From: Thalassiosira profunda
Taxonomy: Eukaryota; Bacillariophyta; Thalassiosirophyceae; Thalassiosirales; Thalassiosiraceae
Direction of reading: 5' to 3'
NCBI GenBank assembly: GCA_036939355.1
Contig: JALLAP010000223.1
Location: 1 to 24,851 of the forward strand
DNA length: 24,851 nt
The notes under the pieces were generated by a model, which worked only from the letters and a program-made list of their open reading frames with translations, had not been told where the DNA came from and did not search any database. This document shows, in pieces, positions 1 through 13,911 of this stretch. Both the position numbers and the translations under genes were made by a program. Within the stretch, counting starts at the first letter, position 1. Each line of letters starts with the position of its first letter.

Positions 1-756
1 CCTGCTCCATCTTCTTGATGATGGCGACGTTGTCGTCGAAGAGCTTGGGATTCTGCGTTTGTTGGTGGTGGAGCAAAAACAGAGATGAACATTAGATGCG
101 ACAAATTGTACGGTCAGCGCCCATAATGCCATAAGACGCCCACCAGGCACCCGTGCCTCCCCAACCAATGAATGGATGCGATATCAAATCTGCACTCACG
201 TCGAAGTTGAAGTTCCTCCAGGGGGCGCTCCGCTTGATCCGGAACGCGCTCAGTATCGCCACGGACAGGGGACCGTTGGGGTAGCCCGCCCGGTCGGCGA
301 AGAGGGGGTCGGGAAGGCGGACCGCCGGCCAGTATTTGGACTTGGAGTTCTGCCGCGACGGCGATGCCAATTGTGGAATTGGTTGGGCGAGTGTGAGATA
401 GTGGAGGCGATGGATGGAGAGTTTGGAGGGGAGGGTTGTGAGACGGTGATGCGACACATAATTGCAGCAAAAAGCAAATGAGGCGCATGCACCCACAGCA
501 CACCTGCCCAAACAACACATCCTTCTACCAACACCAGCAATGAACTCACCCTCCCCAGCTGGTCCCTCTGGAACCGTCGCACCCCATCGACCAACCGCGC
601 CAGCATCTCCTCGTTCAAGATTTTGTCCCCCTCCTTGCTCAGCTCGGGCAGGGCGCGGAGGGACGCGTGGAGGCCCGCGTAGGTGGATACGTCGGCGGGA
701 GAGCGGGGCGCCAACGGGGGATATTGCCCCGCGTAGGTCAGGGGGCGGAAGGCCAT
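1..756 (-). CDS. Unrecognised spliced gene, 5' portion (runs off the left edge)
   Basis: Three exons can be read on the minus strand: 756-550, 349-200 and 52-1. Both introns (549-350, 200 bp; 199-53, 147 bp) start GTGAGT, end in CAG and are phase 0, so 69, 50 and 17 codons join without a break. The start at 756 sits in a strong context (ACCATGG); the frame is open for 35 more codons upstream, but with nothing protein-like in them. The visible 136 residues run from MAFRPLTYAG to NVAIIKKMEQ. They include a charged helix-like stretch (about 36-69) and a conserved-looking segment rich in Trp, Pro and Arg (about 73-119). No signal peptide, membrane segment or known motif is visible, and I do not recognise the family. 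The C-terminal part lies outside the window. Exon structure is fairly sure; function is unknown. Confidence 0.6.
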
Positions 757-1449
757 GGTGCTGGCTGTCGATTGGTCAGGTGCGGCGGTCGATGCGGCTC
801 GACTTTGTTGGGTTGTTGGGGGTTTTGGGTTTGGGCGGGCGCGGGACGCAGTTGTTGCCAACTCCCGATTACGAAGTGGCAGACAGACGTCCTCCCTCTC
901 TCAAAGCTCAAAGCTCAAAACTGTTTTCAAAGACAAAGACTTGCACGCCGCGCCCCCGCCGCGTGCCCCGGCGACGACGACCCGCTAGCCCAAACCGCGC
1001 CGCACCCCCGGCAGGCGGCCTCGCGTGACGCTCCCTGTTTGGCACTGCGGGCGTGAATCGCGGCCGAGAAGGGGCGAGTAAGTGGTGGCCCGCGCACGGT
1101 GCATGTCAATCATCGCGTGGACGCAGACACGTGGCACGTCTTTCAGTGCCTGCCAACAGTCGGACCTCCCTCGCTCGGAGAATCGGCATTGCAATTTGCG
1201 GTCCGGTGAGTTTGTCTTCGTGGAATATTTTCTCGGGGTGGATTTTCTTTCTGGACAATCTGCCTTTTGGGTGGGAGTCGGAGAGGATGGTGCACGAGAT
1301 GTGTCATTTTTACGAGACGTCAAGCCATCCAGGCCCGCGCAAATGGCAACTATCCTCGGTTTCTTACACACGGTTCCTCACCATCGTTTGTCGCTCAGCA
1401 CTTCATTGAGCGCCGCCGCAGCTAGCTAGATAATTGAAGGTGCGACACG
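757..1449. promoter_or_regulatory. Divergent intergenic region
   Basis: This gap of about 690 bp lies between the starts of two divergently transcribed genes and must hold both 5' leaders and promoters. No TATA box or other element can be assigned with confidence. A short tandem of ctcaaag units lies near 900-920. An in-frame TGA at 1435-1437 shortly before the plus-strand ATG fixes the start of the right-hand gene. Reading frames here are GC-driven and none looks like a protein. Confidence 0.45.
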
Positions 1450-4400
1450 ATGTCGGGACAACACAACTACACGAACTACAACGAGGCGTACGCCCGGTAC
1501 TTGCAGCAGCACCAGCAGGCGCAGCAGCCTCCGCCTCAGCACCAGCAGCAGCAACAACACCAACAACAGGCTCCTGCTCCAGCATATAATGCCGGTCAGG
1601 GGCAGGGCTATCCACCACAGGGACAGTATCAGCTGCCGCCACAATACGGATCTCAATACGAATCGGCCCCACAGCAGGGGCATCAAAATGGCGGGGCGCA
1701 TCGGCAAAGTGGGAGCTACCAGCAGCCGGCGTATCAGCAGAGTGGGGGCTACCAGCAGCCGGCGTCTGCAACTTATGCGCCGGTCCATCAGCAGCAATAT
1801 CAGCACCAGTCCCAGCCGCAGCCGCAATATCGGCAGCAGTCACATTCATACAGCTACGAATCTTCTCGGGGGAGCGCGGGATATCAGCAAACTACAAATG
1901 CTGCATACCAACAAACTTCAAATGCGGGGTACATGCAGCCGCCGCCTGCTCATCAGCCACAACAGCCATCGTCGGGCTACTCCCAACCTGGTTACGCGCC
2001 GCAGCAACCCCACGCATCGCAGGGTCAGTATGCCCCGGCTTCGTACTCGCTCAATGGGCAATATGCCCCGCCGGCGCCCGCTGCTGCAGACAATGCTTGG
2101 GGAGGACAGAGCAGTCACAAACAGGGGCAGGTGCAAGGGCAGGTGCAACATGCGTGGCACCCTTACGGGAATGGCAATTCAGTGGGAGGTGCTGGTCACC
2201 CCTCGTCGTCGCGTCAATCATACTCAGGGACGACAGCAGCGTCGGGGACGGCGAGCAGAAATCTCGTCTTGCACCCTGCATCTCGATCTGGATCCGTCGC
2301 GGTGGAATCGAAGAACAACCCGGTGATCGATTTTGGAAGTCGTCCGACCATGGGAATAACGCAGGGTGTGGCGAATCAGCACCAATCCACTTCATCCACT
2401 GCTACGGTGAACGCAGTGAGCAGTGTTGCTCCAGATACAGTTCAGATTGAGGACGGCGCTACGCAATGCAAGCCGGAGCTAACGAGCACCTCCCAAATGA
2501 GCCCGCGGCGCAAGGCCCGGACGTGCATCGCGGAAGGGTGCACCAAATACAAGGCGTCGCGGGCGGAGGGATATTGCAAGGGGTGCTACAAAGAGAGGAA
2601 TGGCGGAGCGCCCCCTCCTCCCAAAGGGGGGCCCAACGGCGGTGCCGAAGGGCAGGGGTCGACAGATGGAGCCGGTGCGTCCTTGGAGGGGATGAGATGT
2701 GCCGGGCAGAGTGCACAAGGAGCACCCTCGAAAGCCGCGGCCGATGCAACACCAGAAACGTCCACCAACGACAAGTCGACCACGGAGAAGGCGCGATTGT
2801 TCCAGCAGAATCGAGCGAAGAGCTACAATTGCTCGAAGTGCGGCGCGCCGAAGAAGGGGCATAAGTGCCCTCTTGAAGCTGTGAATGGAGGAGAAGCTGC
2901 CCAACCCCAATCAACGGTAGCAGCAGTGTCAGTGTCGAAGGAGCCCTTGGCAGCAGCGTCGGTGACGGCGAGCGACAATCTCGGGTTGCACCCTGCATCT
3001 GGATCTGGATCCGCCGGAATGGACTCGAAGAACAAGCCGATAAGATCGACGATGGCGTTGGACACAAAGGCTTCTGATGGCTCCACTTTGAGCGCCCCTG
3101 CACAAAAGAAGCTCAAGCCTGCGATCGATAAGACCTCGATGGAATACCTGCGGACGCTCCTTGCCAAGCCAACGACGAAGCGTTCGTTGCCACAGAGCAA
3201 GCGATCGTCCGCCTCGGCACTCGTTTCTCCGAAGGAGATCGTCATACCGGCCGAATTCTCACCCTCCCACACCTACCGCGCCACGGCCGCCTATTCCCTC
3301 CTTCGGACGTTATCGATCGAGCTACGACTGAGCCCTTTCACATTGCAGTCGTTCATGAATGCGCTAATGCTACCAGTCCCCAGCCGACTGCTGGGCGAGA
3401 TCCACGTCCGGGTCCTGCGACTGCTATTCGCCGACATTGGCATGGGGAGCTACTCCAAGCTCGGCGAAATCGTGCTATCGAATATTCCGAGGAGAAAGAG
3501 GAGGATTGGATCGGCTAAGAACGATAAAATTGTCTCGGTTGGCAAGGAAGGACTCGAGGAGGCGAGGGAAACATCCATGGCCCGGAGGGCAGGCGACAAC
3601 CTCACTTTTCTGGACGGAACCACGTGGCCGCTCTTTTACGAGGATTACGCCAGGGCGACGGAGGACAAATTGCTGGGCGTCTTGGGGCTGCTCGACGAGG
3701 ACAGTGATGGCGATGGAGATGACGAATTCATCGATATGAGGTCTGTGGCCATGCTACCGTCAGAGGAGATTGATCTCGCGCCCGACAACGATCCGTTCCG
3801 CTCAGAGCGTCATGGGAACAATGCCTTTCCTGCCATGTACGTCAATCGGTGTCCCGCTGGTCCGCTAGGATATCGCAACTCCATGGGGCGATTTGTGTGT
3901 TGTCCTTTCCACGTCGCTGCGGCCGTGCAATTGTATCGACGGATGCACCCTCCTGCCGCCACCGCCGCCAAACCAACAGTGAAGTCGACGGGAAAGAAGA
4001 GGGGACGACCCCCAAAGAAGAAGAGGGGCAGACCACCAAAGAAAGGCAAACCAGGCCGGAGGAAATCTAGGAGCAGCCGCGATGACAGCTCGTCGTCCTC
4101 CGAGTCGGAGTTTTCGGAGCAGGACGATTCAGACGACGACGATTATCCCTCGCCGTCAAAGAAACAGTCGCGGGCTTCGTACAACTGCTCCAAGTGTGGT
4201 GCGCCGAAGAAGGGACACGTCTGTCCACTGGCAAATATTCCAGCCGGTCCGCAACAGCCCGTGCCGCTGTCGTCGCCAGGAAGCCGTGTGTCCGACGTGG
4301 AGTACGCGTCGCCTGATCGCGCTGGGAGTGTCATCGCAGCTAGACCCTCCCTGATGGGGCTCCCTACAGTCCATCGCCCAGCCGTGCCCTCAGCTGTGGC

Positions 4401-7400
4401 GGCATCGGGTAGTGCAGCGTCGTCATCTGCACCTGGGAATGGTAATGGGAGCTTGACGCCGACGACGGCACCACAGTCGACAGGCGTGGTAGCAGAGCCA
4501 GCAGCAGACAACAAGGGCATTGCGCCGCCGCAAGCCCCACCTGGGGCTAGGGTGCCATTGCAGACGCCGGGAATTCCAAATAAGCCACCGCCGCAGTGCC
4601 AGGGAGCTGCTCCTCCCCGACCTCCCCAACAGCCCATTAAGCCTACTCAACCCCAGTGGATGGCGCCCAGTGTCCTCGCGATGCCTCCAATGCGACCCGT
4701 CGTCGTTCCTCCGGTCCCCCTTCCTCCGGCAGATGAAAGTGCGGGCGTCGTGTCAGATCAAGTGGAGAAGACCTTTGAACGATTCTTTTCGGGCGCCGCA
4801 AGCCCCAAGACTGCCAAAGAACCGGATCCGGTCATAGGGGTTGATGAGTGTGACGAAGCATCGTCCAAATGTCCAGACGGCGATCATCTTCTGGCACACA
4901 TGGCGCCGCTTCGGCTGCTCTCTAAGGGCATCCCCTACCACCGCTTGGGCGTTGACGCCAAGCTGACGATGCTCGAGTTCCTACTGGACGAGGTGCTCCA
5001 GGTGGACGAGGTTCGGAACGAAATGGCGCTACGGCACGCGACCACCTCTGAGTTCGAGTTTCCGTTTGGGAAGCATCCGCTGCCAAAGGAGCTAGAGGAA
5101 ATGTACAACGCTGACGAATGCACCATCTGTGGATTGGAGGGCGACCTGCTCTGCTGCGACGGATGTCCAGGCAGTTTTCACCGACAGTGCGCAGGACTGG
5201 GCGACCGGGGTAGGCTTCCGGAAGGGAAATGGCTTTGCCCGGAGTGCAAGATTGTCGATGCATCCAAAATGGTGAGTGAAATTAGCAGCACTCAGTGATA
5301 GGGAAGCGCCATTGCTTTTCTCACATATTAATTGCTCACCTTCTATTCGAATGACCCAGGGACCTCTCGGAGCCGAAAGAAGGCCTCTTGTGGGGTGGTT
5401 CACGCTCCGAGACATCGTGACAGAGCTATCAGAGGTCATCGCCCAAGCCCAACCTTCGGCCGGAGGAGCAATGGGTCTAGCAGGAACGGGCGGGCCGGGC
5501 GGAGCTGCTGGCGTCCATGGCGACCCTTCTGGCATTGCAGCCCCGCCATCCAATCCTAACGATCCTCCGTTCAACCATCTCGCCGGAATCGCTACGGCAC
5601 CGCCACAAAATCCAAACGGCACTCCCTCTGTTGCTCACGCACCCACAAAGACTTTGGCCGTCGCCCCTGCAGAATCGAACAATGCGTCGGCTATGCCTGT
5701 ATCTTCTGTTGACAGCGCGATGGAAGCAATCCAGAGGTGCAATATCCCAGCAGACGTCGAGTTCCTTGTGACTCCTACCCAGATTTTTGCGAGGCATCGA
5801 TCATCGCTCGAGTCCTTTGACCCACTGTTTCTATCGAAGCAGGGCGGCGTCAAGCAAGGACTGCTCGAACCACCGCCACCTTCGCCCTTGACCGCTCGTC
5901 AATTCCAAGAGCTTGTGAAACTGCTGGGGCCAAAGATTTGTTTGGCGCTGCCCTGGCTGCGCATACCCTTCGAGCCCGTCCGATTATTCCCTGCGATTGC
6001 GTCGTTAGCAAATCTTCCAGCAGGGCTGGGCAGCGGCGCGGTGGCCAATCTACGCGCTCTCTCCGCCCATCAAACTGAGAGCAGAAGACTTCTTTTGAGC
6101 AATTCGGAACAGAACAATCCAATGGTGTACTTCAATAGCTATCGCAAGGCTCCTCCCGTGCCGACGGTGAAGGCTCACCAAGGTCAATTCCTGTACCCTT
6201 CGAATCCAACCTCTGATGGCTACCAATATGCGACCAGCAGAACGACTGCCCTCTCTGTTGCATTGGTGGACTTGACGATCCCTCGGAGCCACAGCGTGCG
6301 CGTCCCCTACGTGGACCCTGTCAAGTCCGTTCGGGACAAGATGATCCGGATGGAGCGCTCTCTCTACAACGCGTGCCTTTTGGACTTTCGGTGGGGTTCA
6401 GATGACGACGAGTTTGACTGCTGGAGACAGAAGGTCGAGACTGCCAACTCTGTCGGAACCCTTTCTTCTCTCTTGATTTCCCTGATCGACGCGTGCTCCT
6501 TGAAAGCCTTCCTCTCGGAATGGTACCAGCCGACTGGAGAACATTCTGAAGGAGTGGGCAGGCGCGTTTCTCGTACCGACGGCAATTCCAAAGAATCGGC
6601 TGTCGCGTTGCCCGAGGGTTGGACGCCCGAACAGGAATCTTCCCGGCGAAAGTGGGAGCGCTGCAAAGGAAACGAGATTAGGCGCCTATTCGATGGCCTC
6701 GCTCCTTTGTTGAATCGCGGAGCTCCCAACAAAAGAAGGAAGAGGTCGGTCAGTGACGACGACAATGCTACCAAGGACCCCAACCGCCCACCGAAGCGCA
6801 ACGTGAGCGCCTACATCCTGTACAGTAATGCAAACAGGGAGCGCGTAAAGACAGAGAACCCGGGCGCCATGTTCGGCGACATCGTCAAGATCCTCTCTGT
6901 GGAGTTCAAGCAGCTGTCCGAATCGGAGAAGGCCCGCTGGGACCAGCTCGCCGCCGCCGACAAGGAGCGCTACCAACGCGAGATGGAGGCCTACGAGGCT
7001 TCCTCCGAGTCTGACTTGAACGAGAGGAAGAAGGACCCTATTGCCGAGACTGCACCCAAAGACAACGCACACACAGACCAAGGCTCGCTGGTCCCCCAGT
7101 CCGTGTCCGATGCTGTTAAGATGCTGGTTGACGAGACTGTTCGTAGGAACCCTGGGACTGCTCTGGCTCAGCCCGACTCCAACCCAGCCACTCAGCTGGC
7201 GAAACTTGTGACGAATGGTGAGGAGATCTCTCGTTCGGCGATGGACGAAAGCAAAGCCACGGCAAATGACGACGCGCCTCTACCCCAAACTGACTCTGGA
7301 AATGGTCCTGGATTGGAGATAACGCCACCATCTGATCCGCAGCCCTCGCAGAGCCAAAATGAGGCGTCTGATTGCAACCTCGTTTCGTCGTCAGACGCGT

Positions 7401-9373
7401 CTCCTTCGAACAACGTCGAAACGGAGACACAGACTGTCGATACACCTACGAAGAAAAGATCCCGCGGCTGCGGGAAATGCGAGATTTGCTTGCAAGAGGA
7501 CTGCCGCGAGTGTGTCAACTGCCTGGACATGAAGAAATATGGCGGCCCGGACAAGTTGCGCAAGAAGTGTCTTCTGAAAAAGCTATGTCCCATGCTGGAA
7601 GAGACGCCAACGCCTGCAAAAGCTTACGCCTCTGCCAAAAAGAAGTCGACCCAGAAGAAACGGAGGAAGCGTGATTCATTGGCTGCACCTAGTTCGCGAC
7701 GTCGGTCGGACCGATTGAACATCATCCGGCATCAGCTGGAATCTCTCTTGGGTATCACAGAGACGGAGGGCAGCAAGACTGAACAGGCGATCGCGACGTT
7801 GCAGCTTGACAAGTTCGAAAAGGTGCTGACCAACGACGACAAACCTGCAGTGTACTGGGCCATTGCCGGCAAGAAGCTCTTCGAGCCGAGTGGAGCAATG
7901 TCGCGGTCGCTCGTCAAGAGGCTCGCGCGAAATTCCGGGTCTCTCCGGGCGCCTTCCATCACTTATGATACGAGCTACGAAGTGGGAGAGGCCGCCGTCT
8001 GTCATCATTGGAGGAAGCAGACCATGTCATGCACAACGTTCGAGGGCTTGCTTTACAGTTTGCGTGTCCTTGATGCCCACATCAACTCAGCCGTACGTCG
8101 TCGTCGTCTTTCTTGCATTGCTGCTGAGAATCAACCACATCGCTCACGCTTGCAATCTCTGGTTTCAATACAGGTCACGATTTCCGCCGGCAACATTGCC
8201 AGCCGGAGAGCCAGTTCTCAGAAAAGCTCGACTGCTAATGCGATCCGCTGTGTTCACATCGACCCTCTGACTGGGTTCACTGAATACTTTGTGGTTACCG
8301 GCGTAGGAAAGCGTGGCTTTTGGCATTCTGAGGAGACTGTGGACCTTTCGGCGCTCATACATTATCGGTTTGAGAAACGGAGGCCATTTGCGGAGAAGAA
8401 GGAGCAATTGGACAGGGAGCGAAGGATGAAAGAAGCAGCTGAGAGGTTGAAGCAAATGGAAGCTGCTAAGCGCAAGACGCCGTCCACATCGTTCCAATCG
8501 AACCCAAATGCAAAGAGGGCGAGAAACGATGCTCTCTTGAATCAAAGGGAGCGGGAGCTGGCAGCCGCCACCAACAGGCACAGAGACGAGACGGTTCTGC
8601 TTTTGAGGGAAAGTGCCGAAAGGGGCGAGGCGACAGTTCCACAACAGAAAATGGCCCAGTCGAGAATGAAAAACGTGGGCGCGATGAGAACCGCAGCGCA
8701 AGGCCTGCGCCAGGCGGGCGGCAAAATACTCTCGGAGAGCGATCTGACATCTCGCATGGCCAAAGCGGAGGGAGAGGCGGTGCAGCTCTATATCAAAGGT
8801 ATGCAGAAGCAGAGGGCAACGGCGCTTCTGAGGAAGCAGGCATTAGCGGACACGCAGCGAAAGCCGGCATCGACGGGCCCAGCGCAACCGAGGCAGCCAG
8901 TTCTTGCGAACGCGGCGCAGCAAGCACTGGCTGTCCGCGCATCTGCGCCGCCTGCTGGCGCCTCATACAAGTCGCCATCGGCGTCGAGGAGCACTGCTGC
9001 AAATGTGGCGACTGCCGGCCAAGGCATCCCGCCCACTGCTGCCGCACCCGTCTGTTCGCAGCCGGCGCACACATTTCAGGCGGCTGCGTCCGTCGACAAG
9101 GTTTCTCAGATGCCATCGCGGCAACCTCCACAGCCGGCAGGCACTTGGCATCCGCATGGCACGACTGCGGCATCCTACGCTGGAAACACATTACAGCCAT
9201 CGCATCGGCCACCGCAGTCGGCCAATTATCAGCCGTGGCAGGCACCTGCCGCTCAGCCAACGCACCAGATCAATCCAATGGCCACTCAGACGAACAACAT
9301 GCCAGCTCCCGGCCAGGGCCCGGCGCCTGCGCCTGCAACGTCATACCACTCTTCTACGCAACCTCCCAATTGA
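1450..9373 (+). CDS. Large chromatin reader: DDT, AT-hooks, WHIM-like, PHD, HMG box, CXXC
   Basis: Exons are 1450-5271, 5360-8092 and 8174-9373, giving 2,584 residues. Both introns (88 and 81 bp; GTGAGT..CAG and GTACGT..CAG) are phase 0. Domains in order: Q/P/Y-rich disordered N-terminus (1-240, polyQ about 19-45); a Cys cluster (357-383); two zinc knuckles of form C-x2-C-x6-H-x-C (458-475 and 910-927); DDT domain (about 606-665); two RGRPPKK AT-hook-like motifs (849-873); WHIM-like helix (1151-1184); PHD finger with all Cys4-His-Cys3 ligands (C1224 to C1266); HMG box (1747-1821); CXXC finger with eight Cys (C1978 to C2017); a segment like the region C-terminal of PHD in BPTF/PTM-type DDT proteins (about 2140-2260); a charged helix (2251-2290); and a disordered P/A/Q tail. 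DDT, WHIM and PHD together are typical of ISWI-partner subunits, so a nuclear role in nucleosome remodelling or CpG-DNA recognition is inferred. The ATG at 1450 is fixed by an in-frame TGA at 1435. It could be mistaken for two genes because the frame changes at the first intron. Confidence 0.88.
2236..3048 (+). repeat. Internal duplication inside the large chromatin gene (two ~95-bp copies)
   Basis: Copies at about 2236-2331 and 2953-3048 lie 717 bp (239 codons) apart and in the same frame. Both encode a TAS-NL-LHPAS-SGS---SKN-P pattern. The second copy differs by scattered substitutions. Each copy stands near a cysteine motif, so part of the N-terminal half may have grown by duplication. Confidence 0.75.
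5272..5359 (+). other. Intron 1 of the DDT/PHD/HMG/CXXC gene
   Basis: 88 bp, GTGAGT at the donor and ACCCAG at the acceptor, phase 0. It directly follows the PHD finger and joins ...DASKM to GPLGAERR.... Unspliced, the frame stops at 5296-5298, so this intron is needed to link the two halves. Confidence 0.85.
8093..8173 (+). other. Intron 2 of the DDT/PHD/HMG/CXXC gene (81 nt, in frame)
   Basis: GTACGT at the donor, TACAG at the acceptor, 81 nt and free of stops. Splicing gives ...DAHINSA-VTISAGN..., a smooth join in a conserved-looking segment. Left in, it adds 27 Arg/Ser-rich residues. Retention cannot be excluded from sequence alone. Confidence 0.7.
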
Positions 9374-9556
9374 TTCGCACAGGAAAGAAAGGAGTAAGCG
9401 ACGAGCGCCTGGATCAATTATTAACGAACAAACAAGCTATTACTGGCTGATAGATACTCTTCTACTCTCCTTCACCAAACATAAACAAACCTTCACCCTA
9501 TTCCAATTCCAACTCTGCCCCATATCGGCATCCATCGCCGGATGTTGTTCATCGAA

Positions 9557-10819
9557 TCAGGATCCGCCGACAAGGGATCGGTTGCGAATCTCGGCAATCA
9601 TCGCCGTATCAACCGGACCGTCTTTAGCGAGATTGGCTATCTCGTCGAAACGCCTCTGCCAAACGTCCGTCGCACGAAGTTGATGCTCCACGGTCTCCTT
9701 TTCGATATCCAGGTCTTCCCTAACGTCCTCCAAGTTTGCCTCCGCTGCCTCCTTCTCCTGCTTGATACGGACAATCTTTTGGTTCTTCCGTTGGATGGTG
9801 GCCAGGTTGCTCTCCTCTGCTCTGGGGCGCTTGGTCGAGGCCTCGTTCTTCCCACCGCTCAAGTCGATGATGTCCTTGAGAGATGCAACTTGTTTGTCTT
9901 CCGATTCAAGTTCTTCGTCTCCGTTGGCAATTTCTTCCTTCAGGCGTGCATTCTCCTCGATCGTTTCCTCCATGAATGATTGAAGCGCCCCTCCGAGATC
10001 TTCCAGAATGTTCTTGATTTCTTGCTCTACATCATCGTCATCGAATCGATTGTTCATGGCGTGGTTGCAACGCAGTGCATTTGCTCGATCACTGATCAAA
10101 TTGCGGTCCAAGGAAAGGTATTCAATGGTGCGGTTGCAACGCGCTGCATTCCCCAAACTTTTGCCCCCCTCATCCGTGATGTTATTTTCAGCCAAAACAA
10201 TCTTCGCCAGACTTCCGTTTGCCAAGAGCGAGGCTGCCAAACTCTTGGCTCCAACATCACCAATGTTGTTAGAACTGAGATAGGCTTCCCGCAGTGCCTT
10301 GTTGACCACATATGCAGAAGCCAAGCTCTTGGCCCCCTCATCTCCGATCTGATTGTTGATCAGCACGATAACTTCAAGAGTATTGTTGTGTTTCAACGCA
10401 TCCGATAGCCACTTGCACCCCTCGCCGCCAATCTGATTGCTCCCCAGATCGATATATTGAAGAGTATTGTTGCACTTCAGGGCATCCGCTAGCCACTTGC
10501 CCCCCTCGTCTCCAATCTGATTGCCGCCTAACCGTATGACATGAAGGCTATCGTTGCGCTTCAATGCATCTGATAGCCGCTTTGCACCTTCGTTGCCAGT
10601 CGCGTTGCTGTTTAAATCCAGCCTGCGAAGAGTGCGATTCTCGGCCAGCGCATCCGTGAGTTTCCCATCGGCCAGTGTAATACGATTGTGATCCAGCCAC
10701 AGCTCCTCGAGCACTTTGCTCTCTCGCAGCACCTTCACCAACACATCCAAGTCGCCATCATACAAATTCTTCCCAAGGAGATTGATGGACTTTTGCTGCA
10801 CGAGATAGTCGAAGTCCAT
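9557..10819 (-). CDS. Leucine-rich-repeat protein with C-terminal coiled coil
   Basis: Single-exon gene of 420 residues. The start at 10819 has a strong context (ACCATGG) and gives MDFDYLVQQK; the frame is open 40 codons further upstream, but those residues look non-coding. Residues 34-251 are eight repeats of 28 residues of the ribonuclease-inhibitor type, pattern NxTLxxLxLxxNxIGDEGAKxLADALK. The last repeat is about five residues short. Residues about 260-400 are highly charged and heptad-like (EEIANGDEELESE..., KQEKEAAEANLEDV), predicting a coiled coil. There is no NTPase, kinase or membrane segment, so this is probably an intracellular protein-binding scaffold. It recalls an expanded LRR family of Thalassiosira-type diatoms that start MDFDYL; that is recollection, not a search. 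The partner is unknown. Confidence 0.85.
   Translation of the reverse strand: MDFDYLVQQKSINLLGKNLYDGDLDVLVKVLRESKVLEELWLDHNRITLADGKLTDALAENRTLRRLDLNSNATGNEGAKRLSDALKRNDSLHVIRLGGNQIGDEGGKWLADALKCNNTLQYIDLGSNQIGGEGCKWLSDALKHNNTLEVIVLINNQIGDEGAKSLASAYVVNKALREAYLSSNNIGDVGAKSLAASLLANGSLAKIVLAENNITDEGGKSLGNAARCNRTIEYLSLDRNLISDRANALRCNHAMNNRFDDDDVEQEIKNILEDLGGALQSFMEETIEENARLKEEIANGDEELESEDKQVASLKDIIDLSGGKNEASTKRPRAEESNLATIQRKNQKIVRIKQEKEAAEANLEDVREDLDIEKETVEHQLRATDVWQRRFDEIANLAKDGPVDTAMIAEIRNRSLVGGS
10067..10720 (-). repeat. 84-bp tandem repeats encoding the LRR units
   Basis: About eight direct repeats of 84 bp (28 codons). The clearest conserved DNA stretch codes for AATCAGAT(T/C)GG-type codons (NQIG) followed by GA(T/C)GAGGG. 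Such arrays can change copy number by unequal recombination; the 3'-most unit has lost about 15 bp. Confidence 0.7.
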
Positions 10820-11230
10820 GGTTGACGCAGGTGGTGGGGTGGTGGTGGTGAGGGCGGGTAGGTTCCACGCTGGCGGATTGATCGCCTTACGAAAACGATA
10901 GCTTGCGATGCACGGGGTTTGCGAAGTCCATCCCATCATGGTAGAGAATGTAGAAGATACGTGTCGATCGGCCGAGAGTGCAGTGCGATCACAGGCAAGC
11001 AGTGATGATGGTTAACTTTGGAATGAAGTGATGCATAAAGGCGTGCGGAGAGTGAGGTACCGAGGGCGGTGGCGTTGGCGTGAAAACAGCTCCTCGGCTG
11101 GTGGGTACCAGCTGAAATTTTCAGCGTTCCCGCCATTTTGCCGGGTCCGTCACCACCACCCAAAACTCAGCACACACTGCTTGCTCGCTCACTTCTCCTC
11201 CTCCATCGCCCCTATCTCAGTATCGTAGCC
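10820..11230. promoter_or_regulatory. Divergent intergenic region between the LRR gene and KRI1
   Basis: 411 bp holding both 5' leaders. The last 50 bp before the KRI1 ATG (about 11175-11225) are pyrimidine-rich (ctcgctcacttctcctcctc), which could be a transcript leader. No TATA box is evident. Confidence 0.4.

Positions 11231-13911
<2,681 letters not shown>

Noticed and set aside
1403..2395. Long minus-strand frames opposite the Q-rich region
   Set aside because: They are shadows of CAG-rich codons and encode only low-complexity Leu/Ala/Asp runs.
5276..5359. A separate gene starting near 5276
   Set aside because: The upstream residues in that frame are intron sequence; GTGAGT at 5272 and CAG at 5359 join the frames directly after the PHD finger.
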